From contig BJHF01000028.1 in NCBI GenBank assembly GCA_014191855.1, positions 1-64,000 of the forward strand: DNA of 64,000 nt, written 5' to 3'. The DNA comes from Deltaproteobacteria bacterium. Lineage in GTDB: Bacteria > Myxococcota_A > UBA796 > SXON01. Each line of letters opens with the position of its first letter. Position 1 is the stretch's first letter. Shown here piece after piece: positions 33,394 through 42,326 of this stretch. The notes beneath the pieces were generated by a model. The model saw only the letters and a program-made list of their open reading frames with translations. It did no database searches and was not told where the DNA came from. The position numbers were made by a program, and so were the translations under genes.

Positions 33394-34342
33394 ACGTCTG
33401 CAACGCGAGGTTGCACGTTTGTCCCTCCGGGCAATCCCCCGGGCCAGCGCATGGCGTGTGTCCGGTTACGCTCACATGCGCCACCAGCTCGTAGTCCACC
33501 GTGAAGTCAGCGCATCCTTCGCCGAGCATCACCTTGTCGACCGTCCGCCGCTGGATGCGCGCGCTTGGGTATCCGGTCACGCCAAAATCCAGCAACGCAT
33601 CCATGACGCTCGACGCGATCTCCGCGCTCCCATCGTCGACGAACGTACACTCCAGGGTAACCGGAGTGATCCCATGCTGGTCTACGTTCACGCTCACGAA
33701 GAGCTCGCTCCGCACCGCTTGTGGCGGAGCGTCCCAAGTGAGCGCCAGCGCTGTGCCCTCCGTGATCACCCAATCGAGGGTGGTGGGGACGAGCGGCACC
33801 ACGCCTACGCCGTGCATCGTGAGCGCCTCATACGCGCCGCCCTCGGTCTGAAGCCGGATGAGCTTGCCGGGCTCGAAGGCAGGATTGTCAAGGTCCGTGT
33901 AGCTGTATTTGTTCCCCGTGCTCAGCGGATCCATGCTCACCGGCGTGGTGAGCCCGGCGATGGTGACGGTGCCGAGGTTCTGGTTGAGCGGGTACTCGAT
34001 GCACTCACCGTCGAAATCGCACGTGTCGCCGGGATCGCACGTCGGGTTGCAGTACGGGTTCCCGCGCTTGAGCAGCCGACAATCGCCCTCCGCCGCCACT
34101 TCCGTGAGCACGGCAACCGGCACGACGCCGTTCGCGATGGTGCCATCGGCCACGGAGTAGCTCTCATTGGCCTCCACCTCGAAGCCGCCCCACCGCCGAT
34201 CGAGGTCGCACGGCCCGTTCAACGCAATGGTGTCGGGGTCTCCGTCGGGCTCGGAGGTGTCGATCGGCACGGAGTCGGCGGGCGGAGCGGAGTCCTCGGC
34301 GGTGAAGCAACCGACGAGGCCGAGGAGGAGGACGAGGCGCAT
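33386..34342 (-). CDS. Cys-containing lipoprotein, unknown function
   Basis: A 318-residue lipoprotein: MRLVLLLGLVGC with lipobox Cys12 and an acidic, Pro/Ser-rich linker (14-40). A beta-rich body has two Cys motifs: CNPTCDPGDTCDFDGEC near 95-112, and a C-terminal CAGPGDCPEGQTCNLALQTC, the latter like the short disulfide knots that close some secreted proteins. The C-terminal knot is compatible with a small, independently folded domain. No family was recognised. It is followed by the propeller pair with an 8-bp overlap, and the lamin-tail gene ends 11 bp upstream, so all four are one transcription unit. Confidence 0.75.
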   Translation of the reverse strand: MRLVLLLGLVGCFTAEDSAPPADSVPIDTSEPDGDPDTIALNGPCDLDRRWGGFEVEANESYSVADGTIANGVVPVAVLTEVAAEGDCRLLKRGNPYCNPTCDPGDTCDFDGECIEYPLNQNLGTVTIAGLTTPVSMDPLSTGNKYSYTDLDNPAFEPGKLIRLQTEGGAYEALTMHGVGVVPLVPTTLDWVITEGTALALTWDAPPQAVRSELFVSVNVDQHGITPVTLECTFVDDGSAEIASSVMDALLDFGVTGYPSARIQRRTVDKVMLGEGCADFTVDYELVAHVSVTGHTPCAGPGDCPEGQTCNLALQTCE

Positions 34343-34353
34343 GGCGCAGTATG

Positions 34354-36162
34354 CTAGGCTTTGCGGCGGCGCGCGAGCACGATCGCGGCAACCGCCAATT
34401 CCAAGCCGTGAAGCGGGAGTCCCGCGGGGCCACCGGCGTTGCACTCGGCGCCGTCGGGTCGATCGGGGTCGGTGCCGCAGCCGATGGGATCCACGCCTGT
34501 ATCGCCGCCCGTGGGGTCGCCGGAGTCGTCCGGATCCTCCGTTGCGCCGGGATCGGAGTTCGCTTCGCCGGGGGTCGGCGATGCGTCGGGGTGCCAATCC
34601 GTATGTTGGTCCGAGTCCTCGCCGTCGGCGTACCGACCGATCGAGGTGCCGGCGGAGACCTTGTCCACCACGTCGGTGGCCCCGCCGTCCCCCGTCAGCC
34701 CGTCGCCCTCGGCGCCGCCGTACAGCACCGTGTCGAGCACGACCCCGGTGCAATCCAACACCCGCACGCCGTCTCCATCGGTGCCGTTTCCAAGGTCCAA
34801 CTTACTCGCCGAGTAGTCCTGGTTGTCGACGTCACCGCCGCCCACGACGTAGAATTCGCCGGGCGCCAGCGAGGCACCCTTCTCCAGCGTGGCGTTGGTG
34901 GCCCAACTGCTTTTGGCGGCTTCCACGACAAAGCCTTCCAGGTTGATCGTCGAGGTTCCGGCGTTGTAGAGCTCTACGAACTCGTACGTGGCGTCGTCTT
35001 CCGTGGAATCGTAGAGCACCTCGTTCACCTTGAGGCCCTCGCCGCCCGTCGCATCACACTGAGGCGTGATGTTTGCGCTGCCCGGGGTGTTGCTGCTGGA
35101 TTCGGTCCAGTCGTCGCCGCTCAGATCGGTGTCCACGCCGTCGAGCCTTCGGGCGAGGCTCACATCCTCGCCCGGCACGACCGCGAGCGACGTCGCGATG
35201 ACGCCGCTGTCGTCGAAGAGGTTGTCCCCGTTTGAATCGCCGTACACCACGCTGTCGACCAGATAGTCCCCGCACACGAGGTACGCGCCGTCGCCATTTG
35301 TGCCGTTTCCGAGGGACACCTCGTCCGTCACCGTGCCGCCAGCGCCGACCACCAGAAAGCCAAGCGCCTCGATGATCGTGCCTTCCGGCAGCGCCACGTC
35401 GTTGCCGCCGGTGCTTTTCGTGGCGCCGCGGACGATCCAGCCCGACACGTCTACGGGGGCGGTGCCGCGGTTGTAGAGCTCGATCCACTCCAAGCCATCG
35501 TCGCTGCCGGCCGGATTGGAGAGCAGCTCGTTGAGGCGGATATCGGCGATGCTGGTGCAGTCGGCCGTGGAGGCCGTGCCGGTGTCGCCCGTGTCGCCCG
35601 TGTCTTCCGGGTCGACCACCGGCGGCTCGGGGTTCGCCGCGCCGGGGGACGGGGCCTCGTAGTCGAGGAAGTCTACGCCGGAGACGTCCGTATCGGTGCA
35701 GTCGGCGCTGCCGTTCCAGCGGGCGATGGAGTGCCCACCTGAGACGTCGGGGGCGGGGAGGCTCGTGCTTGTGCCAAGATCGTCAAGCAGGCCGTTGGTG
35801 TTGCTGTCGGTGTCGTACAGCACCGTGTCGATGACGGTGCCGTCGGCGCTCAGGATGCGGACGCCGTCGGTTTCGGAGCCTCCATTCTGGAGGTTGCTCG
35901 GCTTGAACTCGCCCGTGAGGTCCCCCGTGGTGCCGCCGATTACGACGTAGCTTCCCGGCGCGAGCGTGAGCGCCCCGAGGGTGAACGACGTTTCGAAGCT
36001 GCCACCGCCCGACTCGATGGTCCAGCCGGTCAGGTCCACCGATTCCGTGCCGTTGTTACACAGCTCGATCCACTCATTTCCCCCGTCCGACTCCGGATCG
36101 GGATCGTAGTAGACCTCGTTGACGAGCACGCCGGCGAAGGACTGAGCAAGGAGGAGCAACAT
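34354..36162 (-). CDS. Secreted protein with three lamin-tail domains and a C-terminal sorting-type tag
   Basis: A 602-residue protein with a short signal peptide (MLLLLAQSFA) and three lamin-tail (LTD) domains at about 12-165, 200-365 and 385-540. They repeat the same markers: NEVYYDPDPESDGGNEWIEL in domain 1, NELLSNPAGSDDGLEWIELY in domain 2 and NEVLYDSTEDDATYEFVELY in domain 3. DTGDTGDTG-type linkers follow. The last ~30 residues are a tripartite tag: GG-containing segment after a Cys (ECNAGG), a hydrophobic stretch and RRRK. That resembles MYXO-CTERM/GlyGly-CTERM type signals, which mark type II secreted proteins for anchoring and processing. Placed directly after gspN, it is a prime cargo candidate. 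No Lipobox is present. Confidence 0.85.
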   Translation of the reverse strand: MLLLLAQSFAGVLVNEVYYDPDPESDGGNEWIELCNNGTESVDLTGWTIESGGGSFETSFTLGALTLAPGSYVVIGGTTGDLTGEFKPSNLQNGGSETDGVRILSADGTVIDTVLYDTDSNTNGLLDDLGTSTSLPAPDVSGGHSIARWNGSADCTDTDVSGVDFLDYEAPSPGAANPEPPVVDPEDTGDTGDTGTASTADCTSIADIRLNELLSNPAGSDDGLEWIELYNRGTAPVDVSGWIVRGATKSTGGNDVALPEGTIIEALGFLVVGAGGTVTDEVSLGNGTNGDGAYLVCGDYLVDSVVYGDSNGDNLFDDSGVIATSLAVVPGEDVSLARRLDGVDTDLSGDDWTESSSNTPGSANITPQCDATGGEGLKVNEVLYDSTEDDATYEFVELYNAGTSTINLEGFVVEAAKSSWATNATLEKGASLAPGEFYVVGGGDVDNQDYSASKLDLGNGTDGDGVRVLDCTGVVLDTVLYGGAEGDGLTGDGGATDVVDKVSAGTSIGRYADGEDSDQHTDWHPDASPTPGEANSDPGATEDPDDSGDPTGGDTGVDPIGCGTDPDRPDGAECNAGGPAGLPLHGLELAVAAIVLARRRKA

Positions 36163-36177
36163 CGCCGGCAGTATAGC

Positions 36178-37503
36178 TCACTCCTCGTTCTCGCCACCGA
36201 ACTCGCCCATGGGCGGCCCCATGTCGGGCATCTCTCGTTGGTTCGGGCCGGCGCCGTTGTCGAACTCCAGCTCACGACCGCCGTCTTCCTGGATCGGCCG
36301 GTCCTCGTCATCGCCAGGTCGGCCGGGGTTCATCATCGGCCCGTCTTCTTCGCCGCCCCCGAAGTCGTCGTCGCCGCGCTCGCCCTGCTGCACGATGGAC
36401 TGATCCTCGCGACGCTTCTTGAGCCGCTCGCGCCGCTCCTTGATCCGCTCTTCGCGGCGCTTGCGCCGCTCCTCGCGCGCCTCGTCAGGATCAAGCCCCT
36501 CGTCCATCCCCGCGCTACCGATCTTCTCGGCGCCCCCATCGAAGCGCGGCAGCGTCGGTTCGCCGCCATCGTCCTGCGCGAGCTTGCTGGCCACGCCCCG
36601 GCCGGGCCTGAACGTGGGGCTCAGGATCGTGCCGCCGATGTTGAAGTGGTAGCCGCCGTCGGCATCGCGAGCGCGCTTCATCTGGGGCGCGAGCTTGGCG
36701 AGGCGGTCGAGATCCTCGGGCAGGGTGACCGTGAGCTCGAGCCGGTTTCGGCTGCGAAGGAGCTTCTTGTTCAGCGACACGTCGCCCGTGAGCGTCATGT
36801 CGAGGACATCGCCATCAAACGTGCCTTCGGTGACTTCGAGCTTGCCTTCCTTCGCCTCGAGCCGCACCTTCGCGGCGGTGAACGTGACGACGGGGAGCGC
36901 AAGGCCCATCACCTTGCTCCCTTCCGCGAGCTGGAGTCCATCAAACGACAGCTCGATCGCGCCGGTGGAGTTCTTCACATCCTCCCCGTCGAGCGCGAGA
37001 TCGCTCGTGCCGGAGAGCTTCCCGGCGAGGTGAACGAGGATGTCGTCCTTCTCGATGGGCATCAGCGAGAGGTCAAGGTCGTTGGCGGTGAAGTCGAGCC
37101 CCAGGGTCGACTCGCCCTGGCTGAAGCTCCCGTCGACATCCCCCCCCATCAGCGCGGCATCGAAGCCGAAGCTCCACTTTCCGGCGAGCCGTGGGAGGAG
37201 CTGGAGGCGCACGCCCAGTGAGTCGAGCTTCACCATCTCGGTGCGCACCATGCCCGGCTTCGGTTCGTCCTTCGTGCGCTTCCCGCGCTTCACCGTGTAG
37301 ATCGTAACGTCCGTGGCGCGGACACCCGGCAGCCACCAGGGGCGAACGTCTCCCAGCTCCAGGGCGTAGTCCTTGTTCGCTTCGTGGAATTTGTACTCGG
37401 CGAAGTCGGACATCTCCGCCGAGGGGAAGGTGGCGTAGAACCCGACGGCGAGCCCGAGGACACCGGCGCCGACGCACCCGGCGGCGAGGAGGAGCCAACG
37501 CAT
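36178..37503 (-). CDS. gspN: Type II secretion system protein GspN
   Basis: A 441-residue inner-membrane bitopic protein with an N-terminal membrane anchor (about 3-22) and a periplasmic beta-rich domain like AsmA/GspN (LGLDFTANDLDLSLMPI and similar strands). From residue 345 there is an unusual tail: a long Glu/Arg coiled-coil (EERRKRREERIKERRERL) followed by a disordered acidic Gly/Pro region. GspN occurs in only some T2SS operons and its role is uncertain. Its ATG overlaps the gspM stop (TAATG). The acidic tail is not part of the family and may be specific to this lineage. Confidence 0.8.
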   Translation of the reverse strand: MRWLLLAAGCVGAGVLGLAVGFYATFPSAEMSDFAEYKFHEANKDYALELGDVRPWWLPGVRATDVTIYTVKRGKRTKDEPKPGMVRTEMVKLDSLGVRLQLLPRLAGKWSFGFDAALMGGDVDGSFSQGESTLGLDFTANDLDLSLMPIEKDDILVHLAGKLSGTSDLALDGEDVKNSTGAIELSFDGLQLAEGSKVMGLALPVVTFTAAKVRLEAKEGKLEVTEGTFDGDVLDMTLTGDVSLNKKLLRSRNRLELTVTLPEDLDRLAKLAPQMKRARDADGGYHFNIGGTILSPTFRPGRGVASKLAQDDGGEPTLPRFDGGAEKIGSAGMDEGLDPDEAREERRKRREERIKERRERLKKRREDQSIVQQGERGDDDFGGGEEDGPMMNPGRPGDDEDRPIQEDGGRELEFDNGAGPNQREMPDMGPPMGEFGGENEE

Positions 37504-38111
37504 TACTTTTCTCCTTCGGCTGCAGGGATGGCGGCCGTTTCATCAAGGCGGAACGCGCTGATCTCGAAGGTAGCGGAGAGCAATCGCGCGCCCGCAGCGC
37601 CGGAGGTCTTCACGCGGCTGGTGCGGATGCGCATCGGGAAGCCGTTGGTCTCGATCTCGAACAGGAAGTCCGTGAGTTGGCTGAGCGTGACCTTGTCGAT
37701 ATCGACGGTGTAGGACTTCTCTTCGAGGTTTCCCTGGGTGGACACGCCCTTCTCACGTACGGCCTTGAGGTTTGTTCCCACCCCCACCTTCTGCGCCGCC
37801 TTCTCGACGTAGCTCGGGAGGTCCTGGTTCGCGTTCTTCCGGAGGGTGTCCTCGATCTCCACGACCTTGGCCTGGTTTGCCGAATACTCGGCTTGCATGG
37901 CCTCAAGGTGCGTGAGCGCCGCCTGCTTCGTGGTGATGCGGGATTGAACGTCCGACAACAGGGACTTCCCGCCCCAGGCGGTCACCCCCAGCGCGCCGAG
38001 GTAGGCCGTGATGACCAGGCCCAGAAACAGGCTGCGGTCGCGCGGGCTCATGTCGGCGACGAGCGCCGAGAACCGGCTTCGCACCGGCTCGAACATCGTG
38101 AATCCAGCCAT
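37503..38111 (-). CDS. gspM: Type II secretion system protein GspM
   Basis: A 202-residue bitopic membrane protein. A membrane segment (about 30-47, LFLGLVITAYLGALGVTAW) follows a short cytosolic N-terminus and is followed by a periplasmic coiled-coil (50-95) and a ferredoxin-like domain (about 100-190, with the strand SYTVDIDKVTLSQLTDFLFEIE). In T2SS, GspM partners GspL in the inner-membrane platform and supports GspE. Its stop overlaps gspN and its start touches the gspL stop, so it is embedded in the operon. Confidence 0.8.
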   Translation of the reverse strand: MAGFTMFEPVRSRFSALVADMSPRDRSLFLGLVITAYLGALGVTAWGGKSLLSDVQSRITTKQAALTHLEAMQAEYSANQAKVVEIEDTLRKNANQDLPSYVEKAAQKVGVGTNLKAVREKGVSTQGNLEEKSYTVDIDKVTLSQLTDFLFEIETNGFPMRIRTSRVKTSGAAGARLLSATFEISAFRLDETAAIPAAEGEK

Positions 38112-39721
38112 CAGCCCTCCTCGCCGGCCGGCGCGCCGGCGGCCTTGTCATCGGGGGTTTCCGGGGTGCCGAGCGGGATGCTCATGTTGAACCGGAGGTA
38201 GTCGCCCAGCTTCTTCTCGTCCGACTTGTGCGCCTGGGCAAAAGTCTCGTTGTTCTTCAAGGTTTCTTCGATCTTGGCCGCCGACTCGTAGGTGTCGGTC
38301 TCGGCCTTGAAGCTCACCGCCTCCTGGGTGATGGTGAGCTCGAGCACATCGATCTTGGCGGTGTTGTTGGCCGGAAGCACGTCCGCCAGCTTCTTGAGCA
38401 TCGCGAGCGTGGGGGGCTCCCCACCCACGATGCTCCCCAGCGCCTCGACGCGCGCCTTCGTTTCGTCGGCGTGTCCCTGGAAGATCGCCAGGGCCGTAGA
38501 CGTGTCGGTGAGCAGATCCTTGTTGGTTTCGGGGAAGCTCTCCATCACCGTGTCGGCGATCTTGGTGTCGAGGCCCGAGAGCTTGTCCCACGCCTGCGTT
38601 GCGCGCAGCCCGACGACCAGCGTTCCCACGACCAACGCAGCGGCCGTTGCCAGCGCACCATAACTCACGACGTTCCACAGGATGTCGGCGTGGCCGCGGT
38701 AGGCGAGCTCGCCGATTCGGAGGTCGGTAACCGGGACATCGCCCGTGGCCGCACGAGCGAGCGCGACCGCGAGTGCGCATGCGGGGGGGTGCCCGCCGGG
38801 GACTACCACCGCGCGGGTGGGCAGCCCGGTCCACGCGGCGAGGCGACCGGCGAGGCCCGTGAGCTGGCTGGCCCCACCGGCGAGGAGCACCTCGTCGACC
38901 CCGAAGCCGAGCTCGTCCTCCAGCGCGATGAGGCGGGCGCGGATCTCCGCGAGCTGCTCGTCCAGCGCGCCGGTGAGCGCGGCGACAGCCTCGGGGTTCC
39001 TGGGGGTTTCCCCTGCATCCGTCGGCTCGGGGTCGGTCCACCCGGCGCTCGGCTGCGCCGCCACGGGCACGCTCAATGTGTGCTTGGCAGCCTCGGCCTC
39101 GGCGTCCGTGACCCCGAGCACCGCGGCCAACGCCTCGGTGAGCTGCAGGCCGCCCAGCGGGATCAGCCGGGCGGCGATGAGCTGGCCACCCTGGCAGAGG
39201 GCGATGACCGTGCGGGCGTGCCCCATGTCCACCACGGCTTGAACGCCGCGATTTGAGTAGGAAGCCAGCGCCTCGGCGTCGATCACGAGCTGCTTGGGCT
39301 CGGCGCCAACGCCCTTGAGCAACGCGAGCAGCTCCGTGACCTCCTCCTTGCGAGCGATGACGACCCGCGTTCGGGAGCCCGACTTGTCCTGGTCGACCGG
39401 GTGGGTGCCGAGCACCATCTCCTCAAGATCATAAGGGACGTTGCTCTCGACCTCGGCCGGCAGCGCCTTGGCGATCGTGGCGCGGTCGGTGAACGGCAGC
39501 TTCACGACGCGCACGGTGCCGCGGTCGAGCGGCAGCGCGGCGACGCGCTCGGCTTGCCCCCAGATCGGCTCGTCGGCCCGGATGGCTTCAATCGCCGCGG
39601 CGATGCCCACGGAAGACTCCATCTCCACCACGTCGCGCAATACCCACCGGCGGAAGCTGCCTTCCATCGTGGCGACGCGCACGCGCCATGCGCCGGTGTC
39701 GATGCCTTGTACAAATGCCAT
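38111..39721 (-). CDS. gspL: Type II secretion system protein GspL (PilM-like actin fold)
   Basis: A 536-residue platform protein. Residues 1-340 are a PilM/FtsA-like actin fold (GIDTGAWRVRVA at 6-17, VVDMGHARTVIAL near 163, LAGGASQLTGLAGRL near 280, and a nucleotide-loop-like VVPGGHPPACALAVALARAA near 307). A membrane helix spans about 349-372. A periplasmic ferredoxin-like domain follows (about 380-515). In T2SS the cytosolic part binds GspE and links ATP use to GspM and GspF. The actin fold seems more complete than in classical GspL, closer to PilM of type IV pili. gspK lies 3 bp upstream. Confidence 0.87.
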   Translation of the reverse strand: MAFVQGIDTGAWRVRVATMEGSFRRWVLRDVVEMESSVGIAAAIEAIRADEPIWGQAERVAALPLDRGTVRVVKLPFTDRATIAKALPAEVESNVPYDLEEMVLGTHPVDQDKSGSRTRVVIARKEEVTELLALLKGVGAEPKQLVIDAEALASYSNRGVQAVVDMGHARTVIALCQGGQLIAARLIPLGGLQLTEALAAVLGVTDAEAEAAKHTLSVPVAAQPSAGWTDPEPTDAGETPRNPEAVAALTGALDEQLAEIRARLIALEDELGFGVDEVLLAGGASQLTGLAGRLAAWTGLPTRAVVVPGGHPPACALAVALARAATGDVPVTDLRIGELAYRGHADILWNVVSYGALATAAALVVGTLVVGLRATQAWDKLSGLDTKIADTVMESFPETNKDLLTDTSTALAIFQGHADETKARVEALGSIVGGEPPTLAMLKKLADVLPANNTAKIDVLELTITQEAVSFKAETDTYESAAKIEETLKNNETFAQAHKSDEKKLGDYLRFNMSIPLGTPETPDDKAAGAPAGEEG

Positions 39722-39724
39722 GGG

Positions 39725-40960
39725 TTACTCCACGTGCCAGTATTTCACCCGGCCCGCGTCCGAGTTGGTTTGGTCGATCACGGCAACAATCGTGACCTGA
39801 ACGTTGCTGACCACGCCGGTGGAGGTGACGGTGTAGACCGTGTTCCGGTTGGTGCAGGCCGAGTCGAAGTCGCTGCTCATGGTGTATCCGCCCTCTTCCA
39901 GCGCCGACTTGAAGTCCTTGCACGTGCCGATCACGTTGCCTTCGAGCTTCCACTGCGAGAGGATGGCGATGGCGCTGTCGGCCTGGGCGTCGGTGGTGAT
40001 CGAGCCGCCGCTGTAGGCCCGCAGCATCATCTTGAGGATCTCGTTGTCGGCGCAGGTGATGTTGATCTTCTTGCTGCCGTAGATCGTGAGCTTGTCGCCC
40101 CATCGGTCGTACACGGAATCCTGCCACCCTTCCACCAGGCGGATCTCCTGGGTGCTGTCGAAGGGAGCGTTCTTGGCCAGGTAGGGGGAGATCAGTCCGT
40201 TGTAGAAGTTGTCTTCGTAGCCGCCATTTCCGCTCGCGACGGTGCTGTCGGAGTCCACCCAGTCCGCGAGGTTGCCGATCAGCTCCAGCTTCGTGAGGTT
40301 GCGGTCGCGCAGCCACTCCTCGTTCGCCTCGCCCGACATCAGGGATTCAAGCAGCTTGTAGGTTGGGTCTTCACTGATGGGGTCGGTGTGGTCCGCCAGC
40401 GCCGAAACGTTGACCTTGCAGTCCTCTCCGGAGGCCTTGGTCGTGAAGTCCCCTGTGAAGTCGAGGAAGTTCTTCTTGCCGAAGCGAGACCCTCCCTCTC
40501 GGGACTCCTCGGTCGTCTTCTCGCTGGCCTGGCCAGTCGCGAGGAGCTCGTCGACATCTTCATCTTCAACGTCTCCCCCGCCCACCAACATGCTCCGCAG
40601 CATGCCCGTGTTGATGAACGGGAGAAAGGTCAGGAGCGGATCGCTGCAGGAGATGCCGTACCCGGACACCATCACGCAATAGTCTTTGTTCTTCGTGAGG
40701 TAGGTGCCCATCTGCTTGTTGCCCATCAGCACCAGGCGGAACAGACTCATCCCGGAGTTCGCGATCCAGTAGGCTTGGGAGCCATCGCGCGTGTGTGCCG
40801 CGGCGACGTACCGAACCCGAGTGCCAAAATCGATGTCCGTGACGAGCACGGTCAGGAACATGATCGCCGCCACGACGACGAGCAGCGCGATCCCGCCGCG
40901 GGAGCGACGCTCGCGTTGGCGGCGGAGGAGGTGGCGACCGAAGATCGACGCCTTGGACAT
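39725..40960 (-). CDS. gspK: Type II secretion system minor pseudopilin GspK
   Basis: A 411-residue minor pseudopilin. The prepilin leader ends with RRSRGG and the mature N-terminus starts IALLVVVAAIMFL; it lacks the Glu at mature position 5, as GspK characteristically does. The globular region (about 150-410) is large, as in this family, and contains many helices and cysteines (C95, C105, C182 and others). GspK caps the pseudopilus tip with GspI and GspJ. Its ATG overlaps the gspJ stop by 1 nt (TGATG). Confidence 0.9.
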   Translation of the reverse strand: MSKASIFGRHLLRRQRERRSRGGIALLVVVAAIMFLTVLVTDIDFGTRVRYVAAAHTRDGSQAYWIANSGMSLFRLVLMGNKQMGTYLTKNKDYCVMVSGYGISCSDPLLTFLPFINTGMLRSMLVGGGDVEDEDVDELLATGQASEKTTEESREGGSRFGKKNFLDFTGDFTTKASGEDCKVNVSALADHTDPISEDPTYKLLESLMSGEANEEWLRDRNLTKLELIGNLADWVDSDSTVASGNGGYEDNFYNGLISPYLAKNAPFDSTQEIRLVEGWQDSVYDRWGDKLTIYGSKKINITCADNEILKMMLRAYSGGSITTDAQADSAIAILSQWKLEGNVIGTCKDFKSALEEGGYTMSSDFDSACTNRNTVYTVTSTGVVSNVQVTIVAVIDQTNSDAGRVKYWHVE

Positions 40961-41667
40961 CAGTTGTTGTCCTCCGTCGTGGTGCTGTCGCTGCTGCTGA
41001 CTTCGGTGGTAAGCTTGTCGGCGTAGTGGAGCAGCACCGTGGTTGCGTAGGGACGCTCGACGAGTTTTTCAGGGTCATCCGCGTCGGCGACGAGGAACAC
41101 GAGCGCGATCTGCACCGCCCGCGGCAGGGCGTTTGGGGTTTCCCCGCCTGTCGTGTCCCACTCCTCCAGCCACTCGTTCGTCTTCGGGTTGATGAAGCGG
41201 AAGTTCACTTCCTTGAGGTGATAGGCGAGCGGCGAGATCAGCCCATCCTTCTCGGGTTCCTGGTCGATCCGGGGTGCCTCACGGCGCAGCAGCACCTTCG
41301 CCCCATCCATCGTGGGATCGTCCTCGGTCCAGTAGGTGACCTCGGTTTGATCACACTCGCGGGACTCGCGGTACATCCGGTGGTGGGAGAGCGTGGTGAA
41401 CCACAGCGAGTCGGGATCGTTGTTCTTGCCGATGAATTCGGTACGGTAGGTGTTCACCGCGCTGGTGTTGGCCGTGAGGTAGGCGAGGCGCAAGTCGCGC
41501 CGGAGCCGGTCGAGTGCCACCCGCGCCGACTGGTTCGATTGATCCTCCTCCTCCAACACATCGCGCGTATCGAGCGCGCTGCCGATGGTCTCGAATGTGA
41601 TCGCGCCGATCAACGACAGGATGCCCAGCGCGACGACGACTTCGAGGAGCGTGAAGGCGCGACGCAT
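40960..41667 (-). CDS. gspJ: Type II secretion system minor pseudopilin GspJ
   Basis: A 235-residue minor pseudopilin. A short basic leader precedes the prepilin site and the hydrophobic helix (FTLLEVVVALGILSLIG) with Glu at mature position 5. The globular domain has the beta-sheet expected of GspJ (LWFTTLSHHRMYRES near 90). It forms the tip complex with GspI and GspK and needs the GspO/PilD peptidase for processing; no gspO gene is in the window. Coupled to gspI by a 1-nt overlap. Confidence 0.9.
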   Translation of the reverse strand: MRRAFTLLEVVVALGILSLIGAITFETIGSALDTRDVLEEEDQSNQSARVALDRLRRDLRLAYLTANTSAVNTYRTEFIGKNNDPDSLWFTTLSHHRMYRESRECDQTEVTYWTEDDPTMDGAKVLLRREAPRIDQEPEKDGLISPLAYHLKEVNFRFINPKTNEWLEEWDTTGGETPNALPRAVQIALVFLVADADDPEKLVERPYATTVLLHYADKLTTEVSSSDSTTTEDNN

Positions 41668-42326
41668 CAGGAGCCGCTCGGGTTCATGGCGCCGGTTTCG
41701 CTGTCCACGATCTTGCCGCTCGGGTTGAACACGTGTGTCACGACCTCGATGCAGTTTTCACATTCCACGTCCTCTTCGAGGTCGCCCGGGTCTTCTCCCC
41801 ACCACACCACGACGCGCACTTCACGCATCCACGGCGAAAGCATCTCGTCCATCTGCTCGGGGGACAAGAAGCTGCTCAGGGCGCTTGCGCTCAGCCCATC
41901 TTCGTCGGCAACCTGGGTTTGTTCGTCGTCTTGCGTTCCGGTGATGCCCGACTGTTCGAGCTCCTCGAGCGTGCCCGCGATGTCGCCCATCTGCATTTCG
42001 ACCTTTCGGATGGTCCAAGCGTAGCCGTAGTCGTCGTATTCGCCCTCGAAGTCCACGACCTGGCCATACTCGCCTTCATCGCCGAATTCTTCGAAGCTCC
42101 CTTCTTCGCCCTGGGTGGTGTCCGAGAAACCCTTCATCTCCAACTGAAGCAGCACCTCGGCGAGCTTGGCTTCGGCGAGGGAGTTGGCGGTGAGCATGCG
42201 TTGGCTGTCCATCGTTTGGAGCACGCTCATCGACTGCGACTCGACGAGCACCATCAGCGCCACCGACAAGATCGCCAACGAGATGACGATCTCCAAGAGC
42301 GTGAAGCCGGCGCGGGCGCGGTTCAT
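41667..42326 (-). CDS. gspI: Type II secretion system minor pseudopilin GspI
   Basis: A 219-residue minor pseudopilin. The leader ends RAG before FTLLEIVISLAILSVAL, and Glu is at mature position 5. The globular part is unusually long and acidic for GspI (normally about 125-180 residues), with an Asp/Glu/Gly-rich stretch at 70-105 (GEEGSFEEFGDEGEYG). ATG 42326 overlaps the gspH stop by 4 bp. A longer reading frame extends upstream but lies in the gspH region and has no homology. Confidence 0.87.
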   Translation of the reverse strand: MNRARAGFTLLEIVISLAILSVALMVLVESQSMSVLQTMDSQRMLTANSLAEAKLAEVLLQLEMKGFSDTTQGEEGSFEEFGDEGEYGQVVDFEGEYDDYGYAWTIRKVEMQMGDIAGTLEELEQSGITGTQDDEQTQVADEDGLSASALSSFLSPEQMDEMLSPWMREVRVVVWWGEDPGDLEEDVECENCIEVVTHVFNPSGKIVDSETGAMNPSGS

